A DNA stretch of 51,907 nucleotides from Mycobacterium sp. NS-7484. Lineage in GTDB: Bacteria > Actinomycetota > Actinomycetes > Mycobacteriales > Mycobacteriaceae. This document shows, one piece after another, positions 17,613-26,727 of the stretch (its first letter is position 1; each line of letters begins with the position of its first letter). The DNA is taken from the NCBI RefSeq assembly GCF_001953975.1, contig NZ_MBEJ01000135.1, positions 1-51,907 on the forward strand, given 5' to 3'. The position numbers and the translations under genes were made by a program. The notes beneath the pieces were generated by a model that saw only the letters and a list, made by a program, of their open reading frames with translations, was not told the DNA's origin and searched no databases.

Positions 17613-18663
17613 TACGCGCGAGTCGAATCCCGTGCGCACCGGGATCCTCGGCATCTTCGTGGTGGCGTGCCTGGTACTGGTGTCGTTCGGCTACACCGGT
17701 CTGCCGTTCTTCCCGCAGGGCAAGCAATTCGAGGCTTACTTCAGCGATGCCGGCGGGATCTCCCCGGGCAACGACGTCAACGTCTCGGGTATCACGGTTG
17801 GCAAGGTGACCGACGTGGCCCTGGCCGGCGATACCGCCAAGGTCGGCTTCACCGTCGACCGCGACATCAAGGTCGGCGATCAGTCGTTGGTGGCGATCAA
17901 GACCGACACCGTGCTGGGGCAGAAGTCGCTCTCGGTAACTCCCAGGGGCTCGGGCACGTCGACGGTTATCCCGTTGGGCCGCACCACGACTCCCTACACC
18001 CTCAACACGGCTCTGCAAGACCTCGGGCACAATGTCTCCGAGCTGGACAAACCGAAGTTCGAGCAGGCGTTGCAGACCCTGACCGACACGCTTCGCGATG
18101 CCACCCCGCAATTGCGCGGTGCGCTCGACGGCGTCGCGAACCTGTCCCGCAGCATCAACAAGCGTGACGAGGCCCTCGAGGGGTTGTTGACGCACGCCAA
18201 GCGGGTGTCGGATCTGCTGGCCGCCCGCGCCGGACAGGTCAACCAGCTGTTGACCGACGGCAATCAGCTGTTCGCCGCGCTCGACGAGCGCAGGCAGGCG
18301 CTGAGCAACCTGATCGCCGGGATCGACGATGTGTCCAAGCAACTTTCGGGATTCGTCGCCGACAACCGCAAGGAATTCAAGCCGGCGTTGGAGAAGCTCA
18401 ACCTGGTGATGGACAACCTGCTGGAGCGTCGTCAACACATCGGTGAGGCCCTCAAGCGGCTGCCGGGATACGCGACGGCGCTGGGTGAGGTCGTCGGCTC
18501 GGGCCCGGGCTTCCAGATCAACCTGTACGGTCTGCCGCCGGCGGCCATCTCCGAGGTCCTGCTCGACACCTACTTCCAGCCGGGCAAACTGCCCGACAGC
18601 CTGGCCGACATGCTGCGCGGTTACATCTCCGAACGGACGATCGTTAGGCCGAAATCGCCATGA
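17605..18663 (+). CDS. mce4C: Mce4C sterol-import protein
   Basis: 352-aa Mce-family subunit: signal-anchor (about 12-30), MlaD domain with VNVSGITVGKVTDV, then extended helices carrying repeated Leu/Asp/Asn patterns and a LADMLRGYISER...RPKSP end. Two starts are possible: GTG 17593, very close to GGGGAG, and ATG 17605, 14 nt from it. The ATG is given, but four more residues at the N-terminus are possible. The stop overlaps mce4D (ATGA). Confidence 0.9.
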   Translation: MASTRESNPVRTGILGIFVVACLVLVSFGYTGLPFFPQGKQFEAYFSDAGGISPGNDVNVSGITVGKVTDVALAGDTAKVGFTVDRDIKVGDQSLVAIKTDTVLGQKSLSVTPRGSGTSTVIPLGRTTTPYTLNTALQDLGHNVSELDKPKFEQALQTLTDTLRDATPQLRGALDGVANLSRSINKRDEALEGLLTHAKRVSDLLAARAGQVNQLLTDGNQLFAALDERRQALSNLIAGIDDVSKQLSGFVADNRKEFKPALEKLNLVMDNLLERRQHIGEALKRLPGYATALGEVVGSGPGFQINLYGLPPAAISEVLLDTYFQPGKLPDSLADMLRGYISERTIVRPKSP

Positions 18664-20057
18664 CACAAGACAATTCGGCGCCCGGCCGGAGTCGCTGGCT
18701 ACGTATCGCGCTGGCTGTGGTGCTGATCGGCGTTCTCGCCGTCGGCGTCTACCAGGTCTGGCCGTCGCGCCAGGGGCACACGCTGACCGCCTACTTCACC
18801 AATGCGGTCGGCATCTACCCGGGCGACGAGGTGCGGATCGTCGGCGTGCCGGTGGGCACGATCGATTCGATCGAGCCCAGGCCCTCGGACGTCAAGATCG
18901 AGATGACGCTGGATCGCGGTATCAAGGTGCCCGCGGACGCCAAGGCCCTGATCATCTCGCCGAACCTGGTGTCCTCGCGGTTCATTCAGCTGACCCCGGC
19001 CTACACCGAGGGCGACGAGATGGCCGACGGTGCGACCATCGGACTCGACCGGACCGGGGTCCCGGTCGAATGGGACGAGGTCAAAGAGCAGCTGACCCAG
19101 CTGAGCAGTCAGCTCGGCCCGCAGCCGGGCTCGGTGCAGGGGCCGGTGGCGGCGTTCGTCGACCAGGCCGCAACCACGTTCGACGGCAACGGCGACTCGT
19201 TCCGCAACGCCCTGCGCGAACTGTCGCAAACCGCTGGGCGACTGGGGGATTCCCGCACCGACCTGTTCGGCACGGTGAAGAATCTGCAGATCCTGGTGGA
19301 TGCACTTTCCAACAGCAATGAGCAGATCGTGCAGTTCACCAACCACGTGGCGTCGGTGTCGCAGGTGTTGGCCGACAGCTCCAGCGGGCTGGACCAGACA
19401 CTGTCCACGCTGAACCAGGCGCTCGGTGATGTCCGCGGGTTCCTCAACGAGAGCAACGACGCCTTGATCGCCCAGGTGGGCAAACTGGCCGACTTCACCC
19501 AGATCCTCACCGATCACAGTGACGACATCGAGCAGATCCTGCACGTCACGCCCAACGGGTTGGCGAACTTCTACAACATCTACAACCCGGCCCAGGGCAC
19601 CGTCGGTGGTTTGCTCTCACTGCCCAACTTCGCCAACCCGGTGCAGTTCTTGTGCGGCGGCAACTTCGACACCGGCGCGAACCCGGAGAACTACAAGCGT
19701 GCCGAGATCTGCCGGCAGCGGATGGGTCCGGTACTGCGACGGATCACGATGAACTACCCGCCGGTGCTGTTCCACCCGATCAACAGCATCACCGCTTACA
19801 AGGGGCAGATCATCTACGACACCCCCGAAACCGAGGCCAAGTCCGAAACGCCGGTGCCGTACCTGCAGTGGCAGAACGCCCCCGGTGTGACGCCGCCGCA
19901 GATTCCGGCGGACGCAACGCTGAGCTCGTTGGTGCTGCCGCCGGAGGCGCCGGCACCCGCAGCCGGAACCGGTGTCGGTCCGGCACCCGGACCCGCGCCT
20001 GAACCTGCGCCTGCGCCCGCCGCGGCCGCGCCTGCCGAGGCTGGGGCTGGTGGATGA
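18660..20057 (+). CDS. mce4D: Mce4D sterol-import protein
   Basis: 465-aa Mce-family subunit: N-terminal anchor (about 16-34), MlaD domain with DEVRIVGVPVGTID, coiled-coil-like helices (about 120-290), a conserved Cys pair in FLCGGNFD and EICRQR, and a low-complexity Pro/Ala tail over the last 40 or so residues. The tail may reach into the mycolate layer; this is inference. The stop overlaps the mce4E start (ATGA). Confidence 0.92.
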   Translation: MTQDNSAPGRSRWLRIALAVVLIGVLAVGVYQVWPSRQGHTLTAYFTNAVGIYPGDEVRIVGVPVGTIDSIEPRPSDVKIEMTLDRGIKVPADAKALIISPNLVSSRFIQLTPAYTEGDEMADGATIGLDRTGVPVEWDEVKEQLTQLSSQLGPQPGSVQGPVAAFVDQAATTFDGNGDSFRNALRELSQTAGRLGDSRTDLFGTVKNLQILVDALSNSNEQIVQFTNHVASVSQVLADSSSGLDQTLSTLNQALGDVRGFLNESNDALIAQVGKLADFTQILTDHSDDIEQILHVTPNGLANFYNIYNPAQGTVGGLLSLPNFANPVQFLCGGNFDTGANPENYKRAEICRQRMGPVLRRITMNYPPVLFHPINSITAYKGQIIYDTPETEAKSETPVPYLQWQNAPGVTPPQIPADATLSSLVLPPEAPAPAAGTGVGPAPGPAPEPAPAPAAAAPAEAGAGG

Positions 20058-21253
20058 TGAGGGGTAAAGCATTGAGGGGCAAAGCTTCCCGGATCGGCGG
20101 CCGGACACTGGCGATCGGCAGTGGCGCGGTGCTGCTGGCCGGCTGCCAGTTCGGCGGACTCAACTCGCTCAACATGCCGGGCACGGCCGGGCATGGCGCG
20201 GGCTCCTACACCGTCACGGTGCAGCTGCCGGATGTGGCGACCCTGCCGCAGAACTCGCCGGTGATGGTCGACGACGTGACCGTCGGCAGTGTGTCGGGTG
20301 TGGACGCTGTGCAGCGTCCGGACGGCACCTTCTACGCCGCGGTGGAGCTGTCGCTCGACGGTGACGTGAAGCTGCCGGCGAATGCGGTTGCGCGCGTTGC
20401 CCAGACGTCGCTGCTGGGCTCGCAGCACGTGGAGTTGGCCGAGCCGGTCGACGAGCAGCCGGAAGGGCAGCTGCGGGAAGGCTCGAACATCAAGCTGGCC
20501 CAGACCGGCCGCTATCCCACCACCGAAGAGGTGCTGTCCTCGCTCGGCATGGTGGTCAACAAGGGCAATCTCGGTGCGCTGCAGGACATCACCGATGAGG
20601 CCTATGCGGCGGTCGCCGGACGGGCAGGCAGCTTCACCGATCTGATTCCCCGGCTGGCCGAGCTGACCGCGTCGCTGGACCAGCAGACCGACGACATCAT
20701 CGCCGCCGCCGACGGATTGAACCGGTTCGCCTCGATTCTGGCCCGCAGTAAAGACAACCTGGGCCGCACCCTCGATACGCTGCCCGGCGCGCTGAAGGTG
20801 CTCAACGACAACCGGTCCCACATCGTCGAGGCGTTCACCGCGTTGCGCAGCTTCGCCCAGGTCGGTGCGCGGATCCTGTCGCAGACCAAAGACGACTTCG
20901 CGGCAGACCTGAAGGATCTCTATCCGGTGATCAAGGCGTTCAACGACAACGCCGACGATTTCATCAAGGACCTGGAGTTCCTTCCCACGTTCCCGTTCCA
21001 CTACAAGTACCTGCGCCAGGCCGTGCGGGGTGACTACCTGAACGTCTATGTCACCTTCGACCTGACCCTGCGCCGGTTCGGTGAGTCGATCTTCACCACC
21101 GGGGGCTTCGACCCCAACATGCAGCACCTCAGCGAGGTGATCAATCCGCCGGACTTCCTGACCGGGGCGATGGCCAACCTGTCCGGCCAGGCCGCCGATC
21201 CGTTCAAGATCCCGGCGGGCACCGCGACACAACACGACGAGGGGACGCCGTAA
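20054..21253 (+). CDS. mce4E: Mce4E lipoprotein (LprN-type) of the sterol importer
   Basis: 399-aa Mce-family subunit and the lipoprotein of the set: a basic N-terminus, hydrophobic stretch and lipobox LLAGC with Cys31 as predicted lipidated residue. MlaD domain follows (about 50-130, SPVMVDDVTVGSV), then long helices. Members of this position (MceE) are acylated and anchor in the membrane outer face. A second ATG three bases downstream is also possible. The stop overlaps mce4F (TAATG). Confidence 0.92.
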   Translation: MMRGKALRGKASRIGGRTLAIGSGAVLLAGCQFGGLNSLNMPGTAGHGAGSYTVTVQLPDVATLPQNSPVMVDDVTVGSVSGVDAVQRPDGTFYAAVELSLDGDVKLPANAVARVAQTSLLGSQHVELAEPVDEQPEGQLREGSNIKLAQTGRYPTTEEVLSSLGMVVNKGNLGALQDITDEAYAAVAGRAGSFTDLIPRLAELTASLDQQTDDIIAAADGLNRFASILARSKDNLGRTLDTLPGALKVLNDNRSHIVEAFTALRSFAQVGARILSQTKDDFAADLKDLYPVIKAFNDNADDFIKDLEFLPTFPFHYKYLRQAVRGDYLNVYVTFDLTLRRFGESIFTTGGFDPNMQHLSEVINPPDFLTGAMANLSGQAADPFKIPAGTATQHDEGTP

Positions 21254-22929
21254 TGATCGACCGGCTCACCCGCCTGCAACTGATGATCTTCGGGGTCGTC
21301 ACGATCCTCACCGTGGGTGCCATCTCGCTGTTCTATCTGCACCTGCCGGCGGCAGTGGGAATCGGCACCTATCACGTCAAGGCGAACTTCGCCTCCGGTG
21401 GCGGGATCTATCAGAACGCCAACGTCACCTACCGCGGGGTCACCGTGGGGCGGGTGGAATCGGTCGGGCTGGCGCCCGACGGCGTCATCGCCGACATGCA
21501 ACTCAACAGCAACACCGCGATACCCGACAACGTCACCGCGACGGTCAAGAGCGTCTCGGCTGTCGGTGAGCAGTACATCGACCTGATCCCGCCGGAGGAT
21601 CCGTCGTCGGGCAAGCTGCGCAACGGCGCCATGATCGACCAGCAGCACACCCGGGTGGGGCAGGACATCGCCGGGCTGCTGCACGAGGCCGACACGCTGG
21701 TCAGCAGCATCGGTAACAGCCGGCTGCAGGACCTGTTGCGCGAGACGTTCAAGGCGTTCAACGGATCCGGACCGGAGCTGGCCCGGTTGATCGAGTCGTC
21801 GCGGCTGTTGATCGACGAGGCCAACGCCAGCTACGGCCAGACCACCCAGCTCATCGACCAGGCCGGGCCCTTCCTGGACGCCCAGATACGCAGCGGCGAC
21901 AACATCCGTTCGCTCGCCGACGGGCTGGCCCGGTTGACCGGTGAGGTGAACAAGGCCGACCCGCAGCTGCGCACGACACTCAAGACCGTCCCGGGCGCCA
22001 CCGAGGCGGCCAACACGGCGTTCAGCGGTATCCGGCCGACCTTCCCGGTGCTGGCCGCCAACCTGGCCAACTTCGGCCGGATCGGGGTGATCTACAGCAA
22101 GTCACTCGAGCAGGCGCTGGTGATCTTTCCGGCGCTGATGGCCGCGCTGAACACCGTCGCCGGTGGGTTGCCCGCCGACGAAGGCGCCAAGCTGGACTTC
22201 AAGATCGACCTCGGTGATCCGCCGCCGTGCTCGGTCGGCTTCCTCCCGGCGACCCAGATCCGGTCACCGGCCGACGAGACCCTGCGGGAGCTCCCATCGG
22301 ATTTGTACTGCAAGACCGCGCAGAACGATCCGGCCGTGGTGCGCGGTGCGCGTAACTATCCGTGCATGGAGTTCCCGGGTAAGCGAGCACCCACCATCCA
22401 GCTGTGCCGCGATCCCAACGGCTATGTGCCGGTCGGCAGCAACCCGTGGCGCGGGCCGCCGGTGCCGTACGGGACTCCCATCGAGGACGGGCGCAACATC
22501 TTGCCGCCCAACAAGTTCCCGAACATCCCGCCACAGGTCGATCCGGATCCGGGGCCGCCATCCGTGCAGCTGCCACCCGGTGTGCAGCCGGGTCCGGGTC
22601 CGGCACCGCACGCGCCGTTCCCGCTGCCGGTGCCGCCGAACAAGCCGGGAACGCCGCCACCGCCGTGGCCGTACTTCGCGCCGCCGGACCAGATCGTGCC
22701 GCCGTACGGCCGGACACCTCCGGGGGCTCCGGAAGCACCGGCGCCCGATGCGCCGTTGCCTGCGGAGGCACCACCTCTGGCCAGCCCTCCCGGGATCGGC
22801 ACCTACGATCAGCACAGTGGGGTCTTCGCTGACGCCGATGGAGGCACCGGTGTGTACGCAGCCGGCGCCGAAGATCTGGCACCCGCGGAGACCTGGGTAG
22901 ACCTGATGCTGGATCCAAGGCAGGCTTGA
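21253..22929 (+). CDS. mce4F: Mce4F sterol-import protein with Pro-rich tail
   Basis: 558-aa Mce-family subunit, the longest of the six. Signal-anchor (about 9-30), MlaD domain with NVTYRGVTVGRVESVG, long helical section to about residue 310, then a Pro/Gly-rich region from about 400 to 515 with repeated PPP and PGP segments. Such tails are common in MceF and may contact the cell wall. The stop overlaps the mas4A ATG (TGATG). Confidence 0.92.
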   Translation: MIDRLTRLQLMIFGVVTILTVGAISLFYLHLPAAVGIGTYHVKANFASGGGIYQNANVTYRGVTVGRVESVGLAPDGVIADMQLNSNTAIPDNVTATVKSVSAVGEQYIDLIPPEDPSSGKLRNGAMIDQQHTRVGQDIAGLLHEADTLVSSIGNSRLQDLLRETFKAFNGSGPELARLIESSRLLIDEANASYGQTTQLIDQAGPFLDAQIRSGDNIRSLADGLARLTGEVNKADPQLRTTLKTVPGATEAANTAFSGIRPTFPVLAANLANFGRIGVIYSKSLEQALVIFPALMAALNTVAGGLPADEGAKLDFKIDLGDPPPCSVGFLPATQIRSPADETLRELPSDLYCKTAQNDPAVVRGARNYPCMEFPGKRAPTIQLCRDPNGYVPVGSNPWRGPPVPYGTPIEDGRNILPPNKFPNIPPQVDPDPGPPSVQLPPGVQPGPGPAPHAPFPLPVPPNKPGTPPPPWPYFAPPDQIVPPYGRTPPGAPEAPAPDAPLPAEAPPLASPPGIGTYDQHSGVFADADGGTGVYAAGAEDLAPAETWVDLMLDPRQA

Positions 22930-23630
22930 TGTCCGAAGAAACGGCCTCGAACCAGAGGCCGGTACGTAGGCGCGCGTCCAGGGCGGCCGGTCCGACCGGC
23001 GCCCCGGCCGCCGAGGTGACCACGACGACGGTGGCGGTCGAACCGCCATCCGGCTCCGCTCGCAGCAGCCGTGCGGGAGCCACCACACCGGTCAAGGCGC
23101 CGCCGCGGCGGCGCGGGCACCGCGCGCTGGTGGCGCTGGTGGCTGCCTCGGTGCTGGGGCTGGCCACCGTCGCGCTCGGAGTCCTGGCCTACGTGATGCT
23201 CGACCAGCAACGCGCCGTCGACGACGTCCAGGCCCGCAACGAGCGCTTCGTCGACACCGGCAAACAGACCGTGGTCAACATGTTCAGCTACACCCAGGAC
23301 ACCATCGACGAAAGTGTGAACCGCTTCATCGACGGGACCAGCGGCCCGCTGCGCGACATGATGAGTCAGGGCAACAACGCCGACAACCTCAAGGCGTTGT
23401 TCCGTGACACCAATGCCAGCTCGGAAGCGGTGATCAACGGCGCGGCGCTGGAGCAGGTCGACGAGATCGCCAAGAACGCCTCGGTTCTGGTGGCGGTGCG
23501 GGTCACGGTCACCGACGTGGACGGTCTCAATTCGCCGACCCGCCCGTACCGACTGCGGGTCATCGTGCACGAGGACGACAACGGGCACATGACCGGATAC
23601 GACCTCAAGTACCCCGACGGTGGAAACTGA
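22929..23630 (+). CDS. mas4A: Mce-associated membrane protein Mas4A
   Basis: 233-aa protein corresponding in place to Rv3493c. An Arg/Ala/Pro-rich cytoplasmic head (about 65 residues) is followed by one membrane span (about 66-90) and an NTF2/VirB8-like extracytoplasmic domain. Mas proteins stabilise or assist Mce complexes. The start is the ATG sharing one base with the mce4F stop; a TTG one codon upstream is an alternative. mas4B follows after 3 bp. Confidence 0.88.
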   Translation: MSEETASNQRPVRRRASRAAGPTGAPAAEVTTTTVAVEPPSGSARSSRAGATTPVKAPPRRRGHRALVALVAASVLGLATVALGVLAYVMLDQQRAVDDVQARNERFVDTGKQTVVNMFSYTQDTIDESVNRFIDGTSGPLRDMMSQGNNADNLKALFRDTNASSEAVINGAALEQVDEIAKNASVLVAVRVTVTDVDGLNSPTRPYRLRVIVHEDDNGHMTGYDLKYPDGGN

Positions 23631-23633
23631 CAG

Positions 23634-24119
23634 ATGCGCTCGAAACTCGTTGCCCTGCTGATCGGCGTGCTGTCGGTGGCCTTCGTCGCGCTCGGCGGAA
23701 TCGGCGGCTCGCTGTACTGGAACCGCGTGATGCAGCGGGGTCAAGAAGTCACCAGGACCACCCTGCCCGCGCTGGCCGCCGAGCAGATCCCGAAGGTTTT
23801 CGGCTACGACTACCAGACCGTCGAGCGCAGTCTGATGGAAACGTATCCACTGCTGGCCCCGGATTTTCGCCAGCAGTTCGAGCAGGACGCCACCGCCAAG
23901 GTGATCCCCGAGGCACGTAAGCGTCAACTGGTGGTCCAGATCAACGTCGTCGGGGTCGGCATGATGACCGCGGCCCGCGAATCCGGATCGGTGCTGGTGT
24001 ACATGAACCGCACCGTGACGGACAAGTCCCGTCAGCCCCTCTACGACGGCAGCCGGCTACGGGTCGACTACCGCAAGGTCGACGGGGACTGGTTGATCAA
24101 CGCGATCAACCCGATCTAG
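23634..24119 (+). CDS. mas4B: Mce-associated membrane protein Mas4B
   Basis: 161-aa protein corresponding in place to Rv3492c. One N-terminal membrane span (about 5-27) is followed by an extracytoplasmic domain of the Mce-associated family ending in YRKVDGDWLINAINPI, the characteristic terminal strand of VirB8-like folds. Last gene of the mce4 operon, which converges on otsA across a 40-bp gap occupied by short tandem repeats. Confidence 0.87.
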   Translation: MRSKLVALLIGVLSVAFVALGGIGGSLYWNRVMQRGQEVTRTTLPALAAEQIPKVFGYDYQTVERSLMETYPLLAPDFRQQFEQDATAKVIPEARKRQLVVQINVVGVGMMTAARESGSVLVYMNRTVTDKSRQPLYDGSRLRVDYRKVDGDWLINAINPI

Positions 24120-24186
24120 CGCTCGCCAGCGCTCAGGCTGAATTTGCGCTTGCCAGCGCTCAGGTTGAATCTGCGCTTGCCAGCGC
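24119..24186. repeat. 27-bp tandem repeat at the mas4B/otsA junction
   Basis: Units at 24119-24145 and 24146-24172, with a partial third unit at 24173-24186, differ by only a few transitions; each contains GCGCTYGCCAGCGCT. Each unit can form a 5-bp hairpin (AGCGC/GCGCT). The array covers the end of otsA and the gap to mas4B, so it may act as the shared terminator, and it adds codons at the otsA 3' end. Confidence 0.75.
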
Positions 24187-25611
24187 GTCGAGAAACGCGC
24201 GGGCCCACCGATCCACATCATGCGCCAGCACTTGCCGGCGCAGGGCACGCATCCGCCGCCTGCCCTCCTCCGGACTCTGGTTCAGTGCCGCCTCGATCGC
24301 ATCCTTGACACCCTCGAGGTGATGCGGGTTGGTCAGGTAGGCCTGGCGTAGTTCGGCCGCCGCGCCGGTGAACTCCGACAGCACCAGCGCACCGCCGAGG
24401 TCGCTGCGACAGGCCACGTACTCCTTGGCCACCAGGTTCATCCCGTCGCGCAGCGGGGTGACGAGCATGACGTCGGCGGCGACGAAGAACGCGACGAGCT
24501 CCTCCCGCGGCACCGGCCGGTGCAGATAGTGCACCACCGGATGGCCCACCTCGCCGTACTCCCCGTTGATGTGACCGACCTGGCGTTCGATGTCCTCGCG
24601 CATCATCTTGTAGCTCTCGACGCGCTCGCGGCTCGGGGTGGCCAGCTGCACCAGGACGGTGTCGTCGCGTTTGACCCGCTGCTCTTCGAGGAGTTCGGAG
24701 AACGCGCGCAGCCGCACGTCGATACCTTTGGTGTAGTCGAGCCGGTCGACACCCAACAAGATCTTGCGCGGGTTACCGAGCTCGGCGCGGATCTGCCGGG
24801 CCCGCTGCCGGATGGTCCGGTTGCGGGCCTTGGCGTCCAGGTCGGCGGAGTCGATCGAGATGGGGAAGGCACCGACCTTCACGGTGCGGAACCCGTAGGA
24901 GATCTCACCGAACCGGGACCGCACGCCGATCGAGGCGCGTGAGGTGTTGGCTCCGACCAGTCGGCGAGCCAGGACCAGGAAGTTCTGGGCGCCGCCGGGC
25001 AGATGGAACCCGACCAGGTCCGCCCCGAGAAGGCCCTCGACGATCTCGGTACGCCACGGCATCTGCATGAACAGTTCGACCGGCGGGAAAGGAATGTGCA
25101 GGAAGAACCCGATGGTGAGATCCGGTCGGAGCATGCGCAGCATCTTGGGGACGAGCTGCAGCTGGTAGTCCTGAATCCAGACGGTGGCATTCGGCGCGGC
25201 GGCCCGAGCCGTGGCTTCGGCGAAACGCCGGTTCACGTCGACGTAGCTGTCCCACCATTCGCGGTGGTACTCGGGTTTGACGATGAGGTCGTGGTACAGC
25301 GGCCACAGCGTCGCGTTGGAAAATCCCTCGTAATAGTCGGCCACGTCCTGCGCGGACAGCTGCACGGGGAAGAGCTGGACGTCCTCCTCGACGATGGGCT
25401 CTTCGCCGCTGTCGGGAATTCCGGCCCAGCCGATCCAGGCGCCGCGACGTTTCCGCAGCAGTGGTTCCAGGGCGGTGACCAGACCACCCGGGCTGCGTTT
25501 GAAGGTTGTGCTGCCATCCGGCAACCGCTCCATGTCGATGGGCAGCCGATTGGCCACCACGACGAAGTCGGAGTTACCGGAGGCGGCCGGTTGGCCGCGC
25601 TCCGGACTCAT
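24160..25611 (-). CDS. otsA: Trehalose-6-phosphate synthase OtsA
   Basis: 483-aa GT20 glycosyltransferase joining a nucleotide-glucose donor and glucose-6-phosphate to give trehalose-6-phosphate, the precursor of free trehalose and mycolate carriers. Seen: N-terminal VVANRLPI (18-25), WIGWAG (59-64), IQDYQLQLVP (146-155), GLLGADLVGFH (193-203), GVDRLDYTKGI (287-297) and RDGMNLVAKEYVA. The start ATG at 25611 directly follows the stop of a 55-codon gene, and GAGG lies 8 nt upstream. The last codons fall in a 27-bp tandem repeat, so the C-terminus may differ from relatives. Confidence 0.95.
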   Translation of the reverse strand: MSPERGQPAASGNSDFVVVANRLPIDMERLPDGSTTFKRSPGGLVTALEPLLRKRRGAWIGWAGIPDSGEEPIVEEDVQLFPVQLSAQDVADYYEGFSNATLWPLYHDLIVKPEYHREWWDSYVDVNRRFAEATARAAAPNATVWIQDYQLQLVPKMLRMLRPDLTIGFFLHIPFPPVELFMQMPWRTEIVEGLLGADLVGFHLPGGAQNFLVLARRLVGANTSRASIGVRSRFGEISYGFRTVKVGAFPISIDSADLDAKARNRTIRQRARQIRAELGNPRKILLGVDRLDYTKGIDVRLRAFSELLEEQRVKRDDTVLVQLATPSRERVESYKMMREDIERQVGHINGEYGEVGHPVVHYLHRPVPREELVAFFVAADVMLVTPLRDGMNLVAKEYVACRSDLGGALVLSEFTGAAAELRQAYLTNPHHLEGVKDAIEAALNQSPEEGRRRMRALRRQVLAHDVDRWARAFLDALASADST

Positions 25612-25779
25612 CTACGCCTCGTTTTTCGAGGGGCCGATGCCGAGCATCGACAGGAACATCCGGCATTCGTCGGCGTCGGTGGCGTAGGTGGCCACCACAC
25701 GCCGGGCCTGGCTGGCGGTGCTGTCGGCGAGCGGCTCGACGTCGTCGATGTCGGCGGCGGGATCAGTTTTCGCAGGCAT
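25612..25779 (-). CDS. Small conserved protein translationally linked to otsA
   Basis: 55-aa open frame: begins MPAKTDPAADIDDVEPLADS and ends MLGIGPSKNEA, with a conserved-looking middle (ARRVVATYATDADECRMFL). Its TAG abuts the otsA ATG with no spacer, which strongly suggests coupling. M. tuberculosis has a similarly small gene, Rv3489, directly upstream of otsA (Rv3490), so this is probably its counterpart. No signal peptide or membrane span. It may modulate OtsA; that is inference from position only. Confidence 0.75.
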   Translation of the reverse strand: MPAKTDPAADIDDVEPLADSTASQARRVVATYATDADECRMFLSMLGIGPSKNEA

Positions 25780-25824
25780 GGCACAACTCTATGCGACCGG
25801 GACAAACCCGGCCGCATCCTGTTG

Positions 25825-26214
25825 TCAGCCGATGGAACCGTGCACGGTCGGGCTGCTGCCGATCGTCGACTCGGGGGTCGCCGCCGGGCCCTGCGATTGC
25901 GCCTCCTCGGCCAGGCCGATGCATTCACCGGTGTTGGCGCCGGTGCACGGGATGGCCCCACCGCCGCCGGGTGCGTGGACGGCGGGCAGGTTGGGGTTGC
26001 CCGGGATGCCGCCGAACCCGCTGGGCGAATTCGGCACGGTGTGCGGGACGCACTGCCCGCTGTAGAGGTCTTCTTCTTCGCCTGACGGGCACGCCAGCGC
26101 CGGGCCGGAGGAGTCAGGCACGGTCAGCACGGCGACGGCCGGGGCGGCGGCCACGGCGAGGCCGAATCCGCAGCCGAGGATGAGCCGTCGTATCGAGATG
26201 GGGAGGGTCGCCAT
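25825..26214 (-). CDS. Small secreted four-Cys protein, paralogue 1
   Basis: 129 aa from the ATG at 26214 (a GTG six bases upstream is possible). Signal peptide (basic RR then hydrophobic LAVAAAPAVAVL), then a mature domain with four cysteines: CPSGEEED, QCVP, IPCTG and GECIGL. Ends SSPTVHGSIG. Paralogous to the next two genes on the same strand. The pattern resembles mycobacterial proteins sometimes annotated as intersectin-EH-binding Ibp1-like, but I cannot confirm that name, and the function is unknown. Two disulfides are likely. Confidence 0.75.
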   Translation of the reverse strand: MATLPISIRRLILGCGFGLAVAAAPAVAVLTVPDSSGPALACPSGEEEDLYSGQCVPHTVPNSPSGFGGIPGNPNLPAVHAPGGGGAIPCTGANTGECIGLAEEAQSQGPAATPESTIGSSPTVHGSIG

Positions 26215-26323
26215 CGTCACGCTTTCTCTAGGTATTCGATTGTTTCGTCGCCGAGGATTCTATGGAAGCTGGGAAGAATCTGCATCAGTTCTAGGAGGTG
26301 CCTGGCAAAGCGTCGACACGCGT

Positions 26324-26659
26324 CTAGGGGCTGGCGCTGATGGTCGAGCGCGGGATGGCCCGCGGCCCCTCGGCGGCGTCCTCCTCGGCCAGGCCGATGC
26401 ACTCCCCGGCGTTGTGACCGGTGCAGGGGATGGCGCCTCCGCCGCCGGGCAGGTTCACCGCAGGCAGGTCGGGATTACCGGGGATGCCGCTGAACGGAGA
26501 CGGTGAATTCGGCACCAGGAACGGGGTGCAGACGGTGGTGAAGGAGTCCTCTTCCTCACCGGACGTACACGCCGCGTGTGCCGTCGGCGCGCCGGACGAC
26601 AGCGACAGGGCGAATCCGACGGCGGCCAGTGCCAGTGTGGCGGCAAGAGGTGATTTCAC
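26324..26659 (-). CDS. Small secreted four-Cys protein, paralogue 2
   Basis: 111 aa from a GTG start. Signal peptide ending at AHA (about residue 29), then the same mature pattern as its neighbours: CTSGEEED, VCTP, VPNSP, IPGNPDLPAV, PGGGGAIPCTG and GECIGLAEE. It stops at STISASP, seven residues short of the shared SSPTVHGSIG end, so it is the divergent copy. The ribosome-binding site is weak. No homologous function is known to me. Confidence 0.72.
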   Translation of the reverse strand: MKSPLAATLALAAVGFALSLSSGAPTAHAACTSGEEEDSFTTVCTPFLVPNSPSPFSGIPGNPDLPAVNLPGGGGAIPCTGHNAGECIGLAEEDAAEGPRAIPRSTISASP

Positions 26660-26727
26660 GCCCAGCAGTTTAGAGCTGCTGGACGTTTACTGTGCGGCGT
26701 CTGAAGTAGGGCTGTGACCGCCCGAGC

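Noticed and set aside
24119..24186. CRISPR-like array
   Set aside because: Units are contiguous direct repeats with no unique spacers and no cas genes nearby.
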